Shown in pieces: positions 8,786-16,674 of a DNA stretch of 64,000 nucleotides. A program made the position numbers and the translations under genes. The stretch covers positions 82,934 through 146,933 of the forward strand of contig JAFZPP010000007.1 in the NCBI GenBank assembly GCA_017550285.1. The letters are read 5' to 3'. The DNA comes from Oscillospiraceae bacterium. Its GTDB lineage: Bacteria > Bacillota > Clostridia > Oscillospirales > Ruminococcaceae. Under the pieces are notes generated by a model, which was not told the origin of the DNA, did no database searches, and was given only the letters and a program-made list of their open reading frames with translations. Position 1 is the first letter of the stretch, and each line of letters opens with the position of its first letter.

Positions 8786-8983
8786 TTATTTTTCCTTATA
8801 ATACAGCCTGCAATGGCAGTAGCCTTCAAATTCCGGATCGGCGATCTGATCGCGGAATTCCTGACACATGCATCGGTTTTCCTCGGTGCGCTGCAGCCGG
8901 CAGGGACAGTAGCCTTCCTTTTTGAGCAGTCCCTCGCGGATGCGCGCAACGACCTGTTCGTCTTCATTAAAACGTATTTTCAT
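8786..8983 (-). CDS. Small ferredoxin:thioredoxin reductase catalytic-chain-like protein
   Basis: Only 65 residues, yet it has three CxC pairs: C26-P-C28, C38-M-C40 and C56-H-C58. CPC...CxC...CHC is the signature of the catalytic (beta) chain of ferredoxin:thioredoxin reductase, where four Cys hold a [4Fe-4S] cluster and two form the redox disulfide. Here the loops are 9 and 15 residues. In the plant/cyanobacterial enzyme they are 16 and 8 and the second pair is CPC. The protein is roughly half the normal length. It lies directly upstream of trxA. Start: ATG at 8983, preceded by AGGAG. Confidence 0.75.
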   Translation of the reverse strand: MKIRFNEDEQVVARIREGLLKKEGYCPCRLQRTEENRCMCQEFRDQIADPEFEGYCHCRLYYKEK

Positions 8984-9045
8984 ACTTTCACGCTCCTGAT
9001 TTTTGATATATAGGGAGTATACCCGTGGGAATTGCTGATAAACCT

Positions 9046-9074
9046 ATTTTATCATGTTTTTTGTCGGGTGTCAA
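9046..9074 (-). promoter_or_regulatory. Promoter of the FTR-like/trxA operon
   Basis: On the minus strand: TTGACA at 9074-9069, a 17-base spacer, TAAAAT at 9051-9046, about 60 bases upstream of the small Fe-S protein. Confidence 0.7.
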
Positions 9075-9146
9075 GCAATTTCACTAACTGTTCACGATAT
9101 AAACACAGATGTATCTGATAAAAAGACAAATTTTCAAAATTGGGTA

Positions 9147-9175
9147 TTGACAAATCAGATGCAATATGATAGAAT
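9147..9175 (+). promoter_or_regulatory. Promoter of the lysine operon
   Basis: TTGACA, 17 bases, TAGAAT. Transcription would start just ahead of the lysine riboswitch. Confidence 0.85.
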
Positions 9176-9182
9176 AAAAGCA

Positions 9183-9338
9183 CGGACAGAGGCGCGGGCT
9201 TGATGAGTCCTGCCGGATGAAGGTGCCGAACCTGAGATCGCAAGATCGGATTCCGACAGAAAAGGCAAGACCGCCGAAGCATTCCGATACGGCATCGGAG
9301 CTGCTGGGCGCGTACCGAACAGGTGCGTGACTGTCACA
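9183..9338 (+). ncRNA. Lysine riboswitch (L box)
   Basis: Matches the lysine aptamer core in order: GACAGAGGCGCG at the 5' side, the loop-E-like stretch ending GACAGAAAAGGC, GACCGCCGAAGC, GCTGGGCGC, and closing CTGTC at 9331-9335. The closing CTGTC pairs with GACAG at 9185-9189 (P1). It lies downstream of a consensus promoter and upstream of asd, dapA and dapB, all lysine/DAP pathway genes. Known behaviour of the class predicts lysine-induced termination at the hairpin at 9445-9471. The linker between aptamer and terminator is long, about 107 bases. Confidence 0.92.
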
Positions 9339-9444
9339 CGGCGTTCAGATACGAATGCTTTGTGGAGTGCTGACCGGGTTTTCGTATTCTTCCGGTTCTC
9401 GAATGCAGATACCGCAGAATGCAATCCGTTCAACCTGCTCAATG

Positions 9445-9471
9445 TCCGCCATATCGTGGCGGATTTTTTTC
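9445..9471 (+). terminator. Riboswitch-controlled terminator before asd
   Basis: Stem TCCGCC / GGCGGA with loop ATATCGT, followed by a run of seven T. It sits between the lysine aptamer and asd and is the likely expression platform. Confidence 0.82.
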
Positions 9472-9535
9472 TGCCTCAAGGCTATGTCTGTGCGGCGGAC
9501 CGTACAGACCAACATCAGAAACGGAGGACTTATTT

Positions 9536-10618
9536 ATGAAAGAATTTCGAGTCGGCATCATCGGTGCAACGGGTATGGTCGGTCAGCGCTTTGCGCTGCT
9601 GCTCGCAGATCATCCGTGGTTTAAGGTGACTGTTATGGCAGCATCCTCGCGCTCGGCAGGCAAGACCTACCGTGAAGCGGTCGGTGCACGCTGGGCATTC
9701 AAGGATCAGCCGATGCCTGAGCAGTTTGCGGACCTTGTGATCTATGATGCAGGCGAGGATATCGAGAAGATCGCATCGCAGGTCGATTTCTGCTTCTGCG
9801 CAGTCGATATGAAGAAGGATGCGCTCCGCGCACTCGAGGAGGCATATGCAAAGGCAGAGTGCCCGATTGTCTCCAACAACTCTGCACACCGCTTTACGCC
9901 GGATGTCCCGATGATTATTCCGGAGCTTAATCCGGAGCATCTCGAGATCATTGCTTCTCAGAAGAAGCGTCTCGGCACGAAGCGCGGCTTTATCGCAGTC
10001 AAGTCCAACTGCTCGATTCAGAGCTATGTTCCGGCACTGCATCCGCTGCGCAAGTTCGGCATCAAGCAGGTGCTTGCTTGTACCTATCAGGCAATCTCCG
10101 GCGCCGGCAAGACCTTTGAGCGCTGGCCGGAAATGATCGACAACCTCATTCCGTATATCGGCGGTGAGGAGGAGAAATCCGAGCAGGAGCCGCTGAAAAT
10201 CTGGGGCACGATTGAAAACGGCGAGATCGTTAAGGCAAAGAGCCCGCTGATTACGACGCAGTGCCTGCGCGTTCCGGTTTCGGACGGTCATACGGCTGCT
10301 GTATTCGTCAAGTTTGAGAATAAGCCGAGCGAGGAAGAAATCAAGGCGGCATGGGCAGAGTACAAGGGCATTCCGCAGGAGCTTGCGCTGCCGCATGCAC
10401 CGAAGCAGTTCCTCAACTATTTCGAGGAGCCGGACCGTCCGCAGGCAAAGCTCGACAGAAATCTCGAGGGCGGCATGGCAATCTCCGTCGGCAGACTGCG
10501 TGAGGATACGCTCTTCGATTACAAGTTTGTCTGCCTTTCCCACAATACGCTGCGCGGTGCAGCAGGCGGTGCGGTTGAACTCGCAGAGCTGCTGGCTGCA
10601 AAGGGCTATTTTGACTGA
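9536..10618 (+). CDS. asd: Aspartate-semialdehyde dehydrogenase (archaeal/fungal type)
   Basis: Reduces aspartyl phosphate to aspartate semialdehyde with NADPH, the branch point to lysine, threonine and methionine. The 360-residue protein has the Rossmann motif GATGMVGQ (10-17), the catalytic Cys159 in VKSNCSIQSYV, and the VSDGHTAAVFV region with the conserved His. Length and Cys context fit the archaeal/fungal-like clade. I chose ATG 9536, preceded by ACGGAGG; the frame is open further upstream but that part overlaps the terminator. It is the first gene under the lysine riboswitch. Confidence 0.94.
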   Translation: MKEFRVGIIGATGMVGQRFALLLADHPWFKVTVMAASSRSAGKTYREAVGARWAFKDQPMPEQFADLVIYDAGEDIEKIASQVDFCFCAVDMKKDALRALEEAYAKAECPIVSNNSAHRFTPDVPMIIPELNPEHLEIIASQKKRLGTKRGFIAVKSNCSIQSYVPALHPLRKFGIKQVLACTYQAISGAGKTFERWPEMIDNLIPYIGGEEEKSEQEPLKIWGTIENGEIVKAKSPLITTQCLRVPVSDGHTAAVFVKFENKPSEEEIKAAWAEYKGIPQELALPHAPKQFLNYFEEPDRPQAKLDRNLEGGMAISVGRLREDTLFDYKFVCLSHNTLRGAAGGAVELAELLAAKGYFD

Positions 10619-10651
10619 TTCACTGAAAAACTTGGATAAGGGGGTGTGCGG

Positions 10652-11254
10652 ATGCGGCATGTATTTGTCTGCCCGATGAACGATACGATTGAGATTGCGG
10701 GCATAGAGGTCTACAGTGATCTCAAGGTCTACGGCGGCATCACGTTTGATACCTATACGCCGCAGGAGCCGCCCGTTTATCCGTTTGTTCCGGCATATTT
10801 CCAGTCCTATAATCATCAGCGCGGACCGCTCAGGAGCTTCCTGCGCGAGCATACCTATGGCTTGAAGCCGCGAAATTATCTGCTGGCGCTGCATGATGAC
10901 GCAACCGATCTTGAAGCACATGCACTCAGCGAGCTGCTGATTGCATGCGGCGCGAAGGAAACACTCATGGAATACAGAGCGTTTCTGCTGTCCTCTGCGG
11001 AGCAGTTTATTGCCGTGACCGGCTCGAAACGGGCTGTGACTGTCACGATGGTAATGAATGACCGCGATGAGACCGAGCGCATCTTTATTCCGGTAAATGA
11101 AGCCGGATTTGATTCGGTTATGGACGCGATTCATGCGCTTGATCCCGACGAGGTACTGCCGGTTTACCGGTTCGGGGCAGGGGAGGCACTCAATATGATC
11201 GGCAATCCGGTGCATGCCGGAGATGTTGTCCGGAACTTTGTCAAAATGCTTTGA
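10652..11254 (+). CDS. Unknown protein in the lysine operon
   Basis: A 200-residue soluble protein, starting at ATG 10652 with AAGGGGG seven bases upstream (a GTG at 10646 is too close to that site). Recognisable features are only sequence character: an aromatic/Pro-rich N-terminal third (VYPFVPAYFQSYNHQRG) and an alpha/beta C-terminal part (ERIFIPVNEAGFDSVMDAIHAL). I know no family for it. Its place between asd and dapA, with the riboswitch upstream, suggests co-regulation by lysine. Confidence 0.7.
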   Translation: MRHVFVCPMNDTIEIAGIEVYSDLKVYGGITFDTYTPQEPPVYPFVPAYFQSYNHQRGPLRSFLREHTYGLKPRNYLLALHDDATDLEAHALSELLIACGAKETLMEYRAFLLSSAEQFIAVTGSKRAVTVTMVMNDRDETERIFIPVNEAGFDSVMDAIHALDPDEVLPVYRFGAGEALNMIGNPVHAGDVVRNFVKML

Positions 11255-11284
11255 TCTGCAATATATTACAGACAGGGGGCGTGT

Positions 11285-11683
11285 GTGTTGAAGCTGACGG
11301 AAAGTCTGCTGCGTGTCAGTACAGACGGGAAACCGGAACAGATTCCCGTTACGCCGGGCAGTGTGACATATGCACTGCTTGCCGATCTTCTGCATACGGA
11401 TGTAACCGAACGTCTGCGCGTGTCGCGGATGCCGGAACTGCCGGATGCAGGGGATTCCGTGCTGTGCTTTGTGATTGATGCGCGCGGCGGTGACCGTTCA
11501 CTGCCTGCCAATACGACCGGCACCTGTCTCTATCATACCGGATGCCCGATCTACGGCGATCTGATCTTTGTGCTCTGTGCACAGGACAGTGATTCCGCCG
11601 CGGTTTCCGGCTTTGATGCAAAGCAGTATGCGCAGCTCCTTGCATGGCTGCAAACGGATTTTGCTGCGTTTCTGCATGAATAA
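11285..11683 (+). CDS. Unknown small protein in the lysine operon
   Basis: A 132-residue soluble protein without recognisable motif. The start is GTG at 11285 or TTG at 11288; GGGGG at 11275-11279 serves either. It contains VLCFVIDARGG and TGTCLYHTGCPIYGDLIFVLC, which look like beta-strands of a small alpha/beta domain. It ends 24 bases before dapA. Function unknown; operon context implies lysine-responsive expression. Confidence 0.65.
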   Translation: MLKLTESLLRVSTDGKPEQIPVTPGSVTYALLADLLHTDVTERLRVSRMPELPDAGDSVLCFVIDARGGDRSLPANTTGTCLYHTGCPIYGDLIFVLCAQDSDSAAVSGFDAKQYAQLLAWLQTDFAAFLHE

Positions 11684-11707
11684 CTGATTCAGAAAGGATG
11701 ATATAGA

Positions 11708-12598
11708 ATGAAGCCTGTGATTTTTACCGGTGCAGCTGTTGCACTTGTGACACCGTTCAAGGCGGACGGTTCCGTGAACTATGAAGAACTCGCAAGACTG
11801 ATCGACTTCCAGATTGAAAACGGCACCGACGCGCTTGTTATTGCCGGTACGACCGGTGAAAGCTCGACGCTCTCCGAAAAGGAGCATATTGATGTGATCA
11901 AGTTCTCCGTTGAGCATACAAAGCACCGCGTTCCGGTCATTGCCGGTACGGGAAGCAATGCGACGGAGACTGCCGTGATGCTCTCGAAGGAAGCAGAGGA
12001 AGCCGGTGCGGATGCACTGCTGCTCGTCACGCCGTACTACAACAAGACCTCGCAGCGCGGTCTGTATGTTCACTATAAGACGATTGCAGACAGCGTCAAG
12101 CTGCCGATCATCCTCTACAATGTACCGTCGCGTACCGGTCTGAACATTGATGTTGAGACTGCTGCAAAGCTGGCGGAGATCGACAATATCGTCGCAATGA
12201 AGGATGCGGTCGGCAATATCACCTATACCGCAAATCTGATCGAGCGCTGCGGCGGCAAGCTGACCGTTTACAGCGGCAATGACGATCAGATCGTCCCGAT
12301 GATGAGCCTCGGTGCAAAGGGCGTGATCTCTGTGCTCTCGAATGTTGCTCCGAAGGAAACGCATGACATGACCGCAGCAGCACTTGCAGGCGATTACAAG
12401 ACCGCAGCGGCACTCCAGCTCAAGTATCTCAAGCTGATTCATGCGCTGTTCATTGAGACCAATCCGATTCCGGTCAAGGAAGCTGTCAATCAAATGGGCT
12501 TTGCAGCAGGTGCATGTCGTCTGCCGCTCTATGAAATGGCAGATGAGACCAAGGCTGTGCTCGTTGCAGAAATGAAGAAGCAGGGCTTGCTGGGCTAA
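11708..12598 (+). CDS. dapA: 4-hydroxy-tetrahydrodipicolinate synthase
   Basis: Condenses pyruvate with aspartate semialdehyde, the first committed step to DAP and lysine. The 296-residue aldolase barrel shows the class motifs AGTTGESSTL, the catalytic Tyr in LYNVPSRTGLN, and the Schiff-base Lys in IVAMKDAVGNI. Ribosome site AGAAAGGATG. It follows two unknown genes and precedes dapB in the riboswitch operon. Confidence 0.95.
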   Translation: MKPVIFTGAAVALVTPFKADGSVNYEELARLIDFQIENGTDALVIAGTTGESSTLSEKEHIDVIKFSVEHTKHRVPVIAGTGSNATETAVMLSKEAEEAGADALLLVTPYYNKTSQRGLYVHYKTIADSVKLPIILYNVPSRTGLNIDVETAAKLAEIDNIVAMKDAVGNITYTANLIERCGGKLTVYSGNDDQIVPMMSLGAKGVISVLSNVAPKETHDMTAAALAGDYKTAAALQLKYLKLIHALFIETNPIPVKEAVNQMGFAAGACRLPLYEMADETKAVLVAEMKKQGLLG

Positions 12599-12612
12599 GA
12601 TTCAGAACAAAG

Positions 12613-12645
12613 CAATGCCGTCTGAGCTGTATTCAGGCGGCATTG
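12613..12645 (+). repeat. Intercistronic hairpin between dapA and dapB
   Basis: Inverted repeat CAATGCCGTCTGA / TCAGGCGGCATTG, 13 bp with one wobble and a 7-base loop, not followed by a T-run. It may stabilise or process the mRNA, or give partial termination. Confidence 0.7.
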
Positions 12646-12675
12646 TGCATATGATATCAGAAAGGAATGAAAAAC

Positions 12676-13434
12676 ATGATTCAAATTGCAGTCAGCGGCG
12701 TGTCCGGTCATATGGGCAGAACGCTGGTCAGCAGCATTGCGGATCGTACCGACTGCGCAATCTGCTGCGGCATTGATATCCGCACCGATGCAGGATTTAT
12801 GTTTCCGGTTTACGACAGTCCCTCGAAGATGATCGAGAAGCCGGATGTTATTATTGATTACAGTCACCCGAACAGCCTGAACGGTCTGCTTGAATACGCG
12901 CAGGCAACCGGTACGCCGGTCGTTCTCGCAACAACTGGCTATTCCGAGGAGCAGCTTGCCCAGATTCGCAGTGCGGCGGAGCATGTGGCACTGTTTTCCT
13001 CATTCAATATGTCGATCGGTATTCAGCTTCTGATTGCGCTCTCGAAGAAGGCGGCTGCCGTGCTCGGCAATCAGTTTGATGTGGAGATCATCGAGAAGCA
13101 TCACAATCAGAAGATCGACGCACCGTCCGGTACAGCGCTGATGCTGGCAAATTCGCTTTGTGCGGAGTATGATCCGCCGAAGCACACAGTCTATGACCGC
13201 CACAGCGTCCGTAAGAAGCGCGAGATTACCGAGATCGGCATGCACTCGATCCGCGGCGGCACGATTGTCGGCGAGCATGAGGTGCTCTTCGCCGGTCCGG
13301 ATGAGTGCATCTCGCTCAAGCATACGGCATCCTCGAAGCGCGTCTTTGCAGAGGGCTCCGTCAATGCGGCAATCTTCCTTGTCGGAAAAGCGCCGAAGCT
13401 CTATGATATGACCGATCTGCTCGACGAGGCATAA
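12676..13434 (+). CDS. dapB: 4-hydroxy-tetrahydrodipicolinate reductase
   Basis: Reduces the DapA product with NAD(P)H. The 252-residue protein has the nucleotide motif GVSGHMGR at the N-terminus and the catalytic/substrate motif EKHHNQKIDAPSGTAL. I prefer ATG 12676, nine bases after AAAGGA, over the ATG at 12667, which touches that site. Last gene of the lysine operon, closed by a terminator. Confidence 0.94.
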   Translation: MIQIAVSGVSGHMGRTLVSSIADRTDCAICCGIDIRTDAGFMFPVYDSPSKMIEKPDVIIDYSHPNSLNGLLEYAQATGTPVVLATTGYSEEQLAQIRSAAEHVALFSSFNMSIGIQLLIALSKKAAAVLGNQFDVEIIEKHHNQKIDAPSGTALMLANSLCAEYDPPKHTVYDRHSVRKKREITEIGMHSIRGGTIVGEHEVLFAGPDECISLKHTASSKRVFAEGSVNAAIFLVGKAPKLYDMTDLLDEA

Positions 13435-13442
13435 TACATCAG

Positions 13443-13479
13443 AACGCTCCGTATACGGCGATGTATACGGAGCGTTTTC
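13443..13479 (+). terminator. Terminator of the lysine operon
   Basis: Stem AACGCTCCGTATAC / GTATACGGAGCGTT with a short loop, running into TTTTCG. Confidence 0.88.
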
Positions 13480-13484
13480 GTATA

Positions 13485-13522
13485 AAAAGAAAAGCCGGAC
13501 AGCGTCATTCTGTCCGGCTTTC
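13485..13522 (-). terminator. Terminator of the SPFH gene
   Basis: Stem AAAGCCGGACAG / CTGTCCGGCTTT; read on the minus strand it runs into a T-rich tail. Confidence 0.82.
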
Positions 13523-13536
13523 GTATTCAGATGAGA

Positions 13537-14877
13537 TTACTGTACGTCGTTATCGTCAAAGATATCGCCGCACTCCGGGCAGAATTTCGGCGGATTCTTC
13601 GGATCCTCCGGCTGCCAGCCGCACTTGTCGCACTTATAGAGCGGTGCATCTGCCGGCTTCTTGCTGCCGCAGTTCTGGCAGAATTTGCCCATGTTGACCG
13701 TACCGCAGGAGCAGGTCCAGCCTTCTGCCGGAGCCGGCTGCGGAGAACCGCAGTTCATGCAGAACTTGCCGGTATTGGACGTGCCGCAGGAGCAGGTCCA
13801 AGTGTTGGCTGCCGGTGCTGCCGGAGCAGGAGCCGGTGCCGGTGCGGGAGCCGGCTGCTGCATCTGCTGCTGCTGCTGACCCATAGCGAAGAGCTGAGAA
13901 GCGTTCATGCCGCCCATTCCCTGTGCCATGCCCATGCCCATGAAGGCATTGACTGCGCCGCTTGTATTCTTTGCAGCATCCTGCATTGCCTGTGCCTGTG
14001 CACCGACAAGCGTTGCTGCTGCCATGTTCGGATCGCGATTGATTGCAGCGCGCTGTGCCTGCTTGATCATGTCCTCGTCTTCCTTCGGAATGGTGACGGA
14101 GTTGATCGTGATCTTGGTCAGCGTGATGCCGCGGTTCTCGGACCACTCCTCGCGCAGTGCATTGATCATTGCATCGCGCAGCTCGTTGGTATGACCCGGC
14201 AGTGCGCTGTAGCGGATGCCCTGCTCGGAGATGACAGCGAATGCCGGCTGCAAAGCAGTCAGGAACTCACTTCTCATCATATCTTCGAGGTTGTTGTCGG
14301 AGAAGCGGAAGGTTTCGGTCACATTGCCTGCGACCTTGCTGTAGAACAGGATCGGGTCGGTGACAGTGAACTGATACATACCGTTGCAGCGGACGGAGAC
14401 GTCAACATCGAGACCGATGTTGTGATCCACGACGCGGAACGGGATCGGATTCTGGGTGCCGAATCTGCATCCCATGATATCCTTCGTATTGAAGTAATAG
14501 ACGCGCTGATCCTTACCGGTATCGCCGCCCATTGCGAAACGTCTGCCGAAGGTCTTGAAGCTCTCAAGAATGCCCTTGCCGAGTTTGCCGGAGAAGACGC
14601 TCGGCTCGGTACCGATATCGTATTTATATTCGCCGGGCTCTGCGCAGATTTCCATGATTCTGCCCTGCTCGACAATGATCATGCACTGACCGTCAGCAAC
14701 TGCAACGATGCTTCCGTTTGTAATGATGTTATCATCGCCCTTGTTGTTGCCCTTGGTACGCTTGTGTCCCTTTGTCATCAGTACATCGCTCGGAAGCGAT
14801 TCGCAGTAGAAATATTCAAGCCACTGATCCTTCAGTGTGCTGCTTCCTGCCTGCAATGCTGCTGCAATCAATCCCAT
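13537..14877 (-). CDS. SPFH-domain protein with C-terminal zinc ribbons
   Basis: A 446-residue cytoplasmic protein of the SPFH/band-7 (YdjI/virion-core-like) group. Residues 1-260 are the SPFH-like core (LPSDVLMTKGHKR, GVLESF-type segment, FRVVDHNIGLDVDVSVRCNG). Residues 260-340 form a helical region ending in a Met/Gln-rich stretch, followed by an Ala-Pro linker. Three zinc-ribbon-like modules end the protein: WTCSCGTSNTGKFCMNCG, WTCSCGTVNMGKFCQNCG and a rubredoxin-like YKCDKCGW...KFCPECG. SPFH proteins of this type organise membrane domains or phage-shock-like responses; the exact role here is unknown. Confidence 0.85.
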   Translation of the reverse strand: MGLIAAALQAGSSTLKDQWLEYFYCESLPSDVLMTKGHKRTKGNNKGDDNIITNGSIVAVADGQCMIIVEQGRIMEICAEPGEYKYDIGTEPSVFSGKLGKGILESFKTFGRRFAMGGDTGKDQRVYYFNTKDIMGCRFGTQNPIPFRVVDHNIGLDVDVSVRCNGMYQFTVTDPILFYSKVAGNVTETFRFSDNNLEDMMRSEFLTALQPAFAVISEQGIRYSALPGHTNELRDAMINALREEWSENRGITLTKITINSVTIPKEDEDMIKQAQRAAINRDPNMAAATLVGAQAQAMQDAAKNTSGAVNAFMGMGMAQGMGGMNASQLFAMGQQQQQMQQPAPAPAPAPAPAAPAANTWTCSCGTSNTGKFCMNCGSPQPAPAEGWTCSCGTVNMGKFCQNCGSKKPADAPLYKCDKCGWQPEDPKNPPKFCPECGDIFDDNDVQ

Positions 14878-14991
14878 AGTAAAAACTCCTTTCAGTCCCG
14901 CGGCATGATGTCCGCATTTGATGCACAGTATTCTGCGCTGACATGCATACAGACGGCAGATATGCCGGAAAATACACTGTACGCTTTCATT

Positions 14992-15020
14992 ATTATACCA
15001 TATTTTGCGTTGGATTGCAA
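14992..15020 (-). promoter_or_regulatory. Promoter of the SPFH gene
   Basis: Minus strand: TTGCAA, 17 bases, TATAAT, about 115 bases upstream of the start. Confidence 0.7.
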
Positions 15021-15104
15021 TGATAAATGAGTGAAATTCACATATGAGCAGTCCCCAATTTTTTTCAACAGATTTGTATAAGTTGCACTATCATCGCAGA
15101 TGCA

Positions 15105-15139
15105 AAAAAACACCGGCTCACAGAGAACCGGTGTTTTTT
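15105..15139. terminator. Terminator of the small membrane-protein gene
   Basis: AAAAAACACCGG...CCGGTGTTTTTT hairpin directly after the stop of the gene at 15147-15536, able to act in both directions. Confidence 0.82.
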
Positions 15140-15146
15140 GTCTGCA

Positions 15147-15536
15147 TTATTGCGGTCCGAGATAATCGGCATTGCCGAATGCCAGAATGAGGTACGCAAT
15201 CGGCGCAAACAACAGCATCAGGATGAAGAAACCGACACCCTTGCCGAACGCTGCACACATCTTGTACGACAGGATCAGAGCGATTACGATGTTGACGAGC
15301 GGTACAAACATCAGAACCGTCATCAGGACAGGATTGGTATCCCAGAACAGCTTGATTTCAGTGTAGATGTTGTAGATCGGAATCAGGCATTTCCAGCCTG
15401 CTTCACCGGCCTTCGTAAAGATCTTCCATGTAGCAACGATTGCAACTACGCAAATCACGATCATTGTGATGTAATATGCAGCTGCAAAACCTGCGGGCAT
15501 TTCAGCAGTGGTAGTTGTGCTGTAGTCAAAATTCAT
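15147..15536 (-). CDS. Small multi-pass membrane protein (DUF5684-like)
   Basis: A 129-residue protein with about three to four membrane helices (YYITMIVICVVAIVATW, VLMTVLMFVPLVNIVIALIL, VGFFILMLLFAPIAYLIL). It has the family-typical AGEAGWKCLIPIYNIY segment between the first two, found in DUF5684/signal-peptidase-adjacent membrane proteins. Function unknown. GGAGGTGAG ribosome site. A promoter lies at 15599-15627. Confidence 0.82.
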   Translation of the reverse strand: MNFDYSTTTTAEMPAGFAAAYYITMIVICVVAIVATWKIFTKAGEAGWKCLIPIYNIYTEIKLFWDTNPVLMTVLMFVPLVNIVIALILSYKMCAAFGKGVGFFILMLLFAPIAYLILAFGNADYLGPQ

Positions 15537-15878
15537 AGAGACTCACCTCCTTTGTCACGATCTGGATGTTAAAAACAATGTTGTTAAATCATGTCTATAT
15601 TATAGAACATATTATGACAGTTGTCAATTATTTTTCGATATGTTTTGATGAAATTATAATAAATATGACGAAAATGGCTGAAAATATGTGAACTATCAAT
15701 AATAGTCCGACAAAAATACTGCGCATGCTGCATGTATTTTATTCATGCAGACCATGCCTGCCCGTATGATCAAAAACCGTTTGACCGGCTTGCTTTTTTT
15801 TGCGGTTTATGGTATAATAATAGCTGTGAAAAGCGCTGCGGCGCCGATACGAAGTTATATTACAAAGGAGAATGTATC
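15537..15878. promoter_or_regulatory. Divergent promoter region of the membrane-protein gene and thrH
   Basis: Non-coding AT-rich spacer. Minus-strand promoter TTGACA-17-TATAAT at 15627-15599 drives the membrane protein. Plus-strand promoter TTGCTT-17-TATAAT at 15790-15818 drives thrH. Nothing else recognisable. Confidence 0.7.
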
Positions 15879-16481
15879 ATGTATATTACCTGTCTGGATC
15901 TGGAAGGTGTCCTCGTGCCTGAAATCTGGATTGCCTTTGCAGAGGCAAGCGGCATTCCGGAGCTGAAAAAAACCACGCGCGACGAGCCGGATTACGATAA
16001 ACTGATGAAATACCGTCTTGCGATCCTCAAGGAGCACGGTCTGGGACTGAAGGAGATTCAGGCGACGATTGCAAAGATCGAGCCGATGGAGGGCGCAAGA
16101 GAGTTCCTTGATGCCCTGCGCGAGATCGGTCAGGTCATCATCATCAGCGATACCTTCTCGCAGTTTGCGACGCCGCTGATGAAGAAGCTCGGCTGGCCGA
16201 CGATCTTTTGCAATTCGCTTGAAGTCGCGGAGGACGGCACAATCACCGGCTTCAAGATGCGCTGCGAAAAATCCAAGCTGACAACCGTCAAGGCACTCCA
16301 GTCAATCGGTTTCGAGACGATTGCAAGCGGTGACAGCTTCAATGACCTCGGCATGATCGAGGCGAGCAAGGCAGGCTTCCTCTTCCGTTCGACTGAACAG
16401 ATCAAAAAGGATTATCCGCAGTATCCGGCATATGAGACCTATGACGAGCTGCTCGCTGCAATCAAAAAGGCTATGGTATAA
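15879..16481 (+). CDS. thrH: Phosphoserine phosphatase / homoserine phosphotransferase, HAD family
   Basis: A HAD-superfamily phosphatase of the ThrH type, about 200 residues. It is known to dephosphorylate phosphoserine and to transfer the phosphate to homoserine. Motif I is CLDLEGVLVPE, with the acidic-residue order typical of ThrH; motif II is IISDTFSQF; the Lys is in CEKSKLTTV; motif III/IV is GDSFNDLGMIEAS. I chose ATG 15879 with AAAGGAG eight bases upstream; the open frame further upstream overlaps the promoter. It would supply serine, which fits the cysK later in the window. Confidence 0.85.
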   Translation: MYITCLDLEGVLVPEIWIAFAEASGIPELKKTTRDEPDYDKLMKYRLAILKEHGLGLKEIQATIAKIEPMEGAREFLDALREIGQVIIISDTFSQFATPLMKKLGWPTIFCNSLEVAEDGTITGFKMRCEKSKLTTVKALQSIGFETIASGDSFNDLGMIEASKAGFLFRSTEQIKKDYPQYPAYETYDELLAAIKKAMV

Positions 16482-16504
16482 AATTTAAGCAGAATCGTGA
16501 ATCA

Positions 16505-16545
16505 GACCCGACCTGTGTCTTCGGATGCCGGTCGGGCTGTTCTTT
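16505..16545 (+). terminator. Terminator after thrH
   Basis: Stem CCCGACC / GGTCGGG followed by CTGTTCTTTT. Confidence 0.75.
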
Positions 16546-16604
16546 TGCATCTTGGTGAACTGCGCAATCCGGCACGGTTTTTTGTGCAGATTTTCACTAT
16601 CCCC

Positions 16605-16633
16605 TTGACACTACTGACTTTTTGTGCTATACT
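16605..16633 (+). promoter_or_regulatory. Promoter of the 744-residue regulator
   Basis: TTGACA, 17 bases, TATACT; the start codon follows about 40 bases later. Confidence 0.8.
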
Positions 16634-16674
16634 ATTGTTGAATTGTATCTTCACTATCGAGAGGGGAGATTTAT

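Noticed and set aside
9530..11395. A 621-codon open frame on the minus strand
   Set aside because: It lies opposite asd and the next two lysine-operon genes, with no ribosome site and no recognisable domain.
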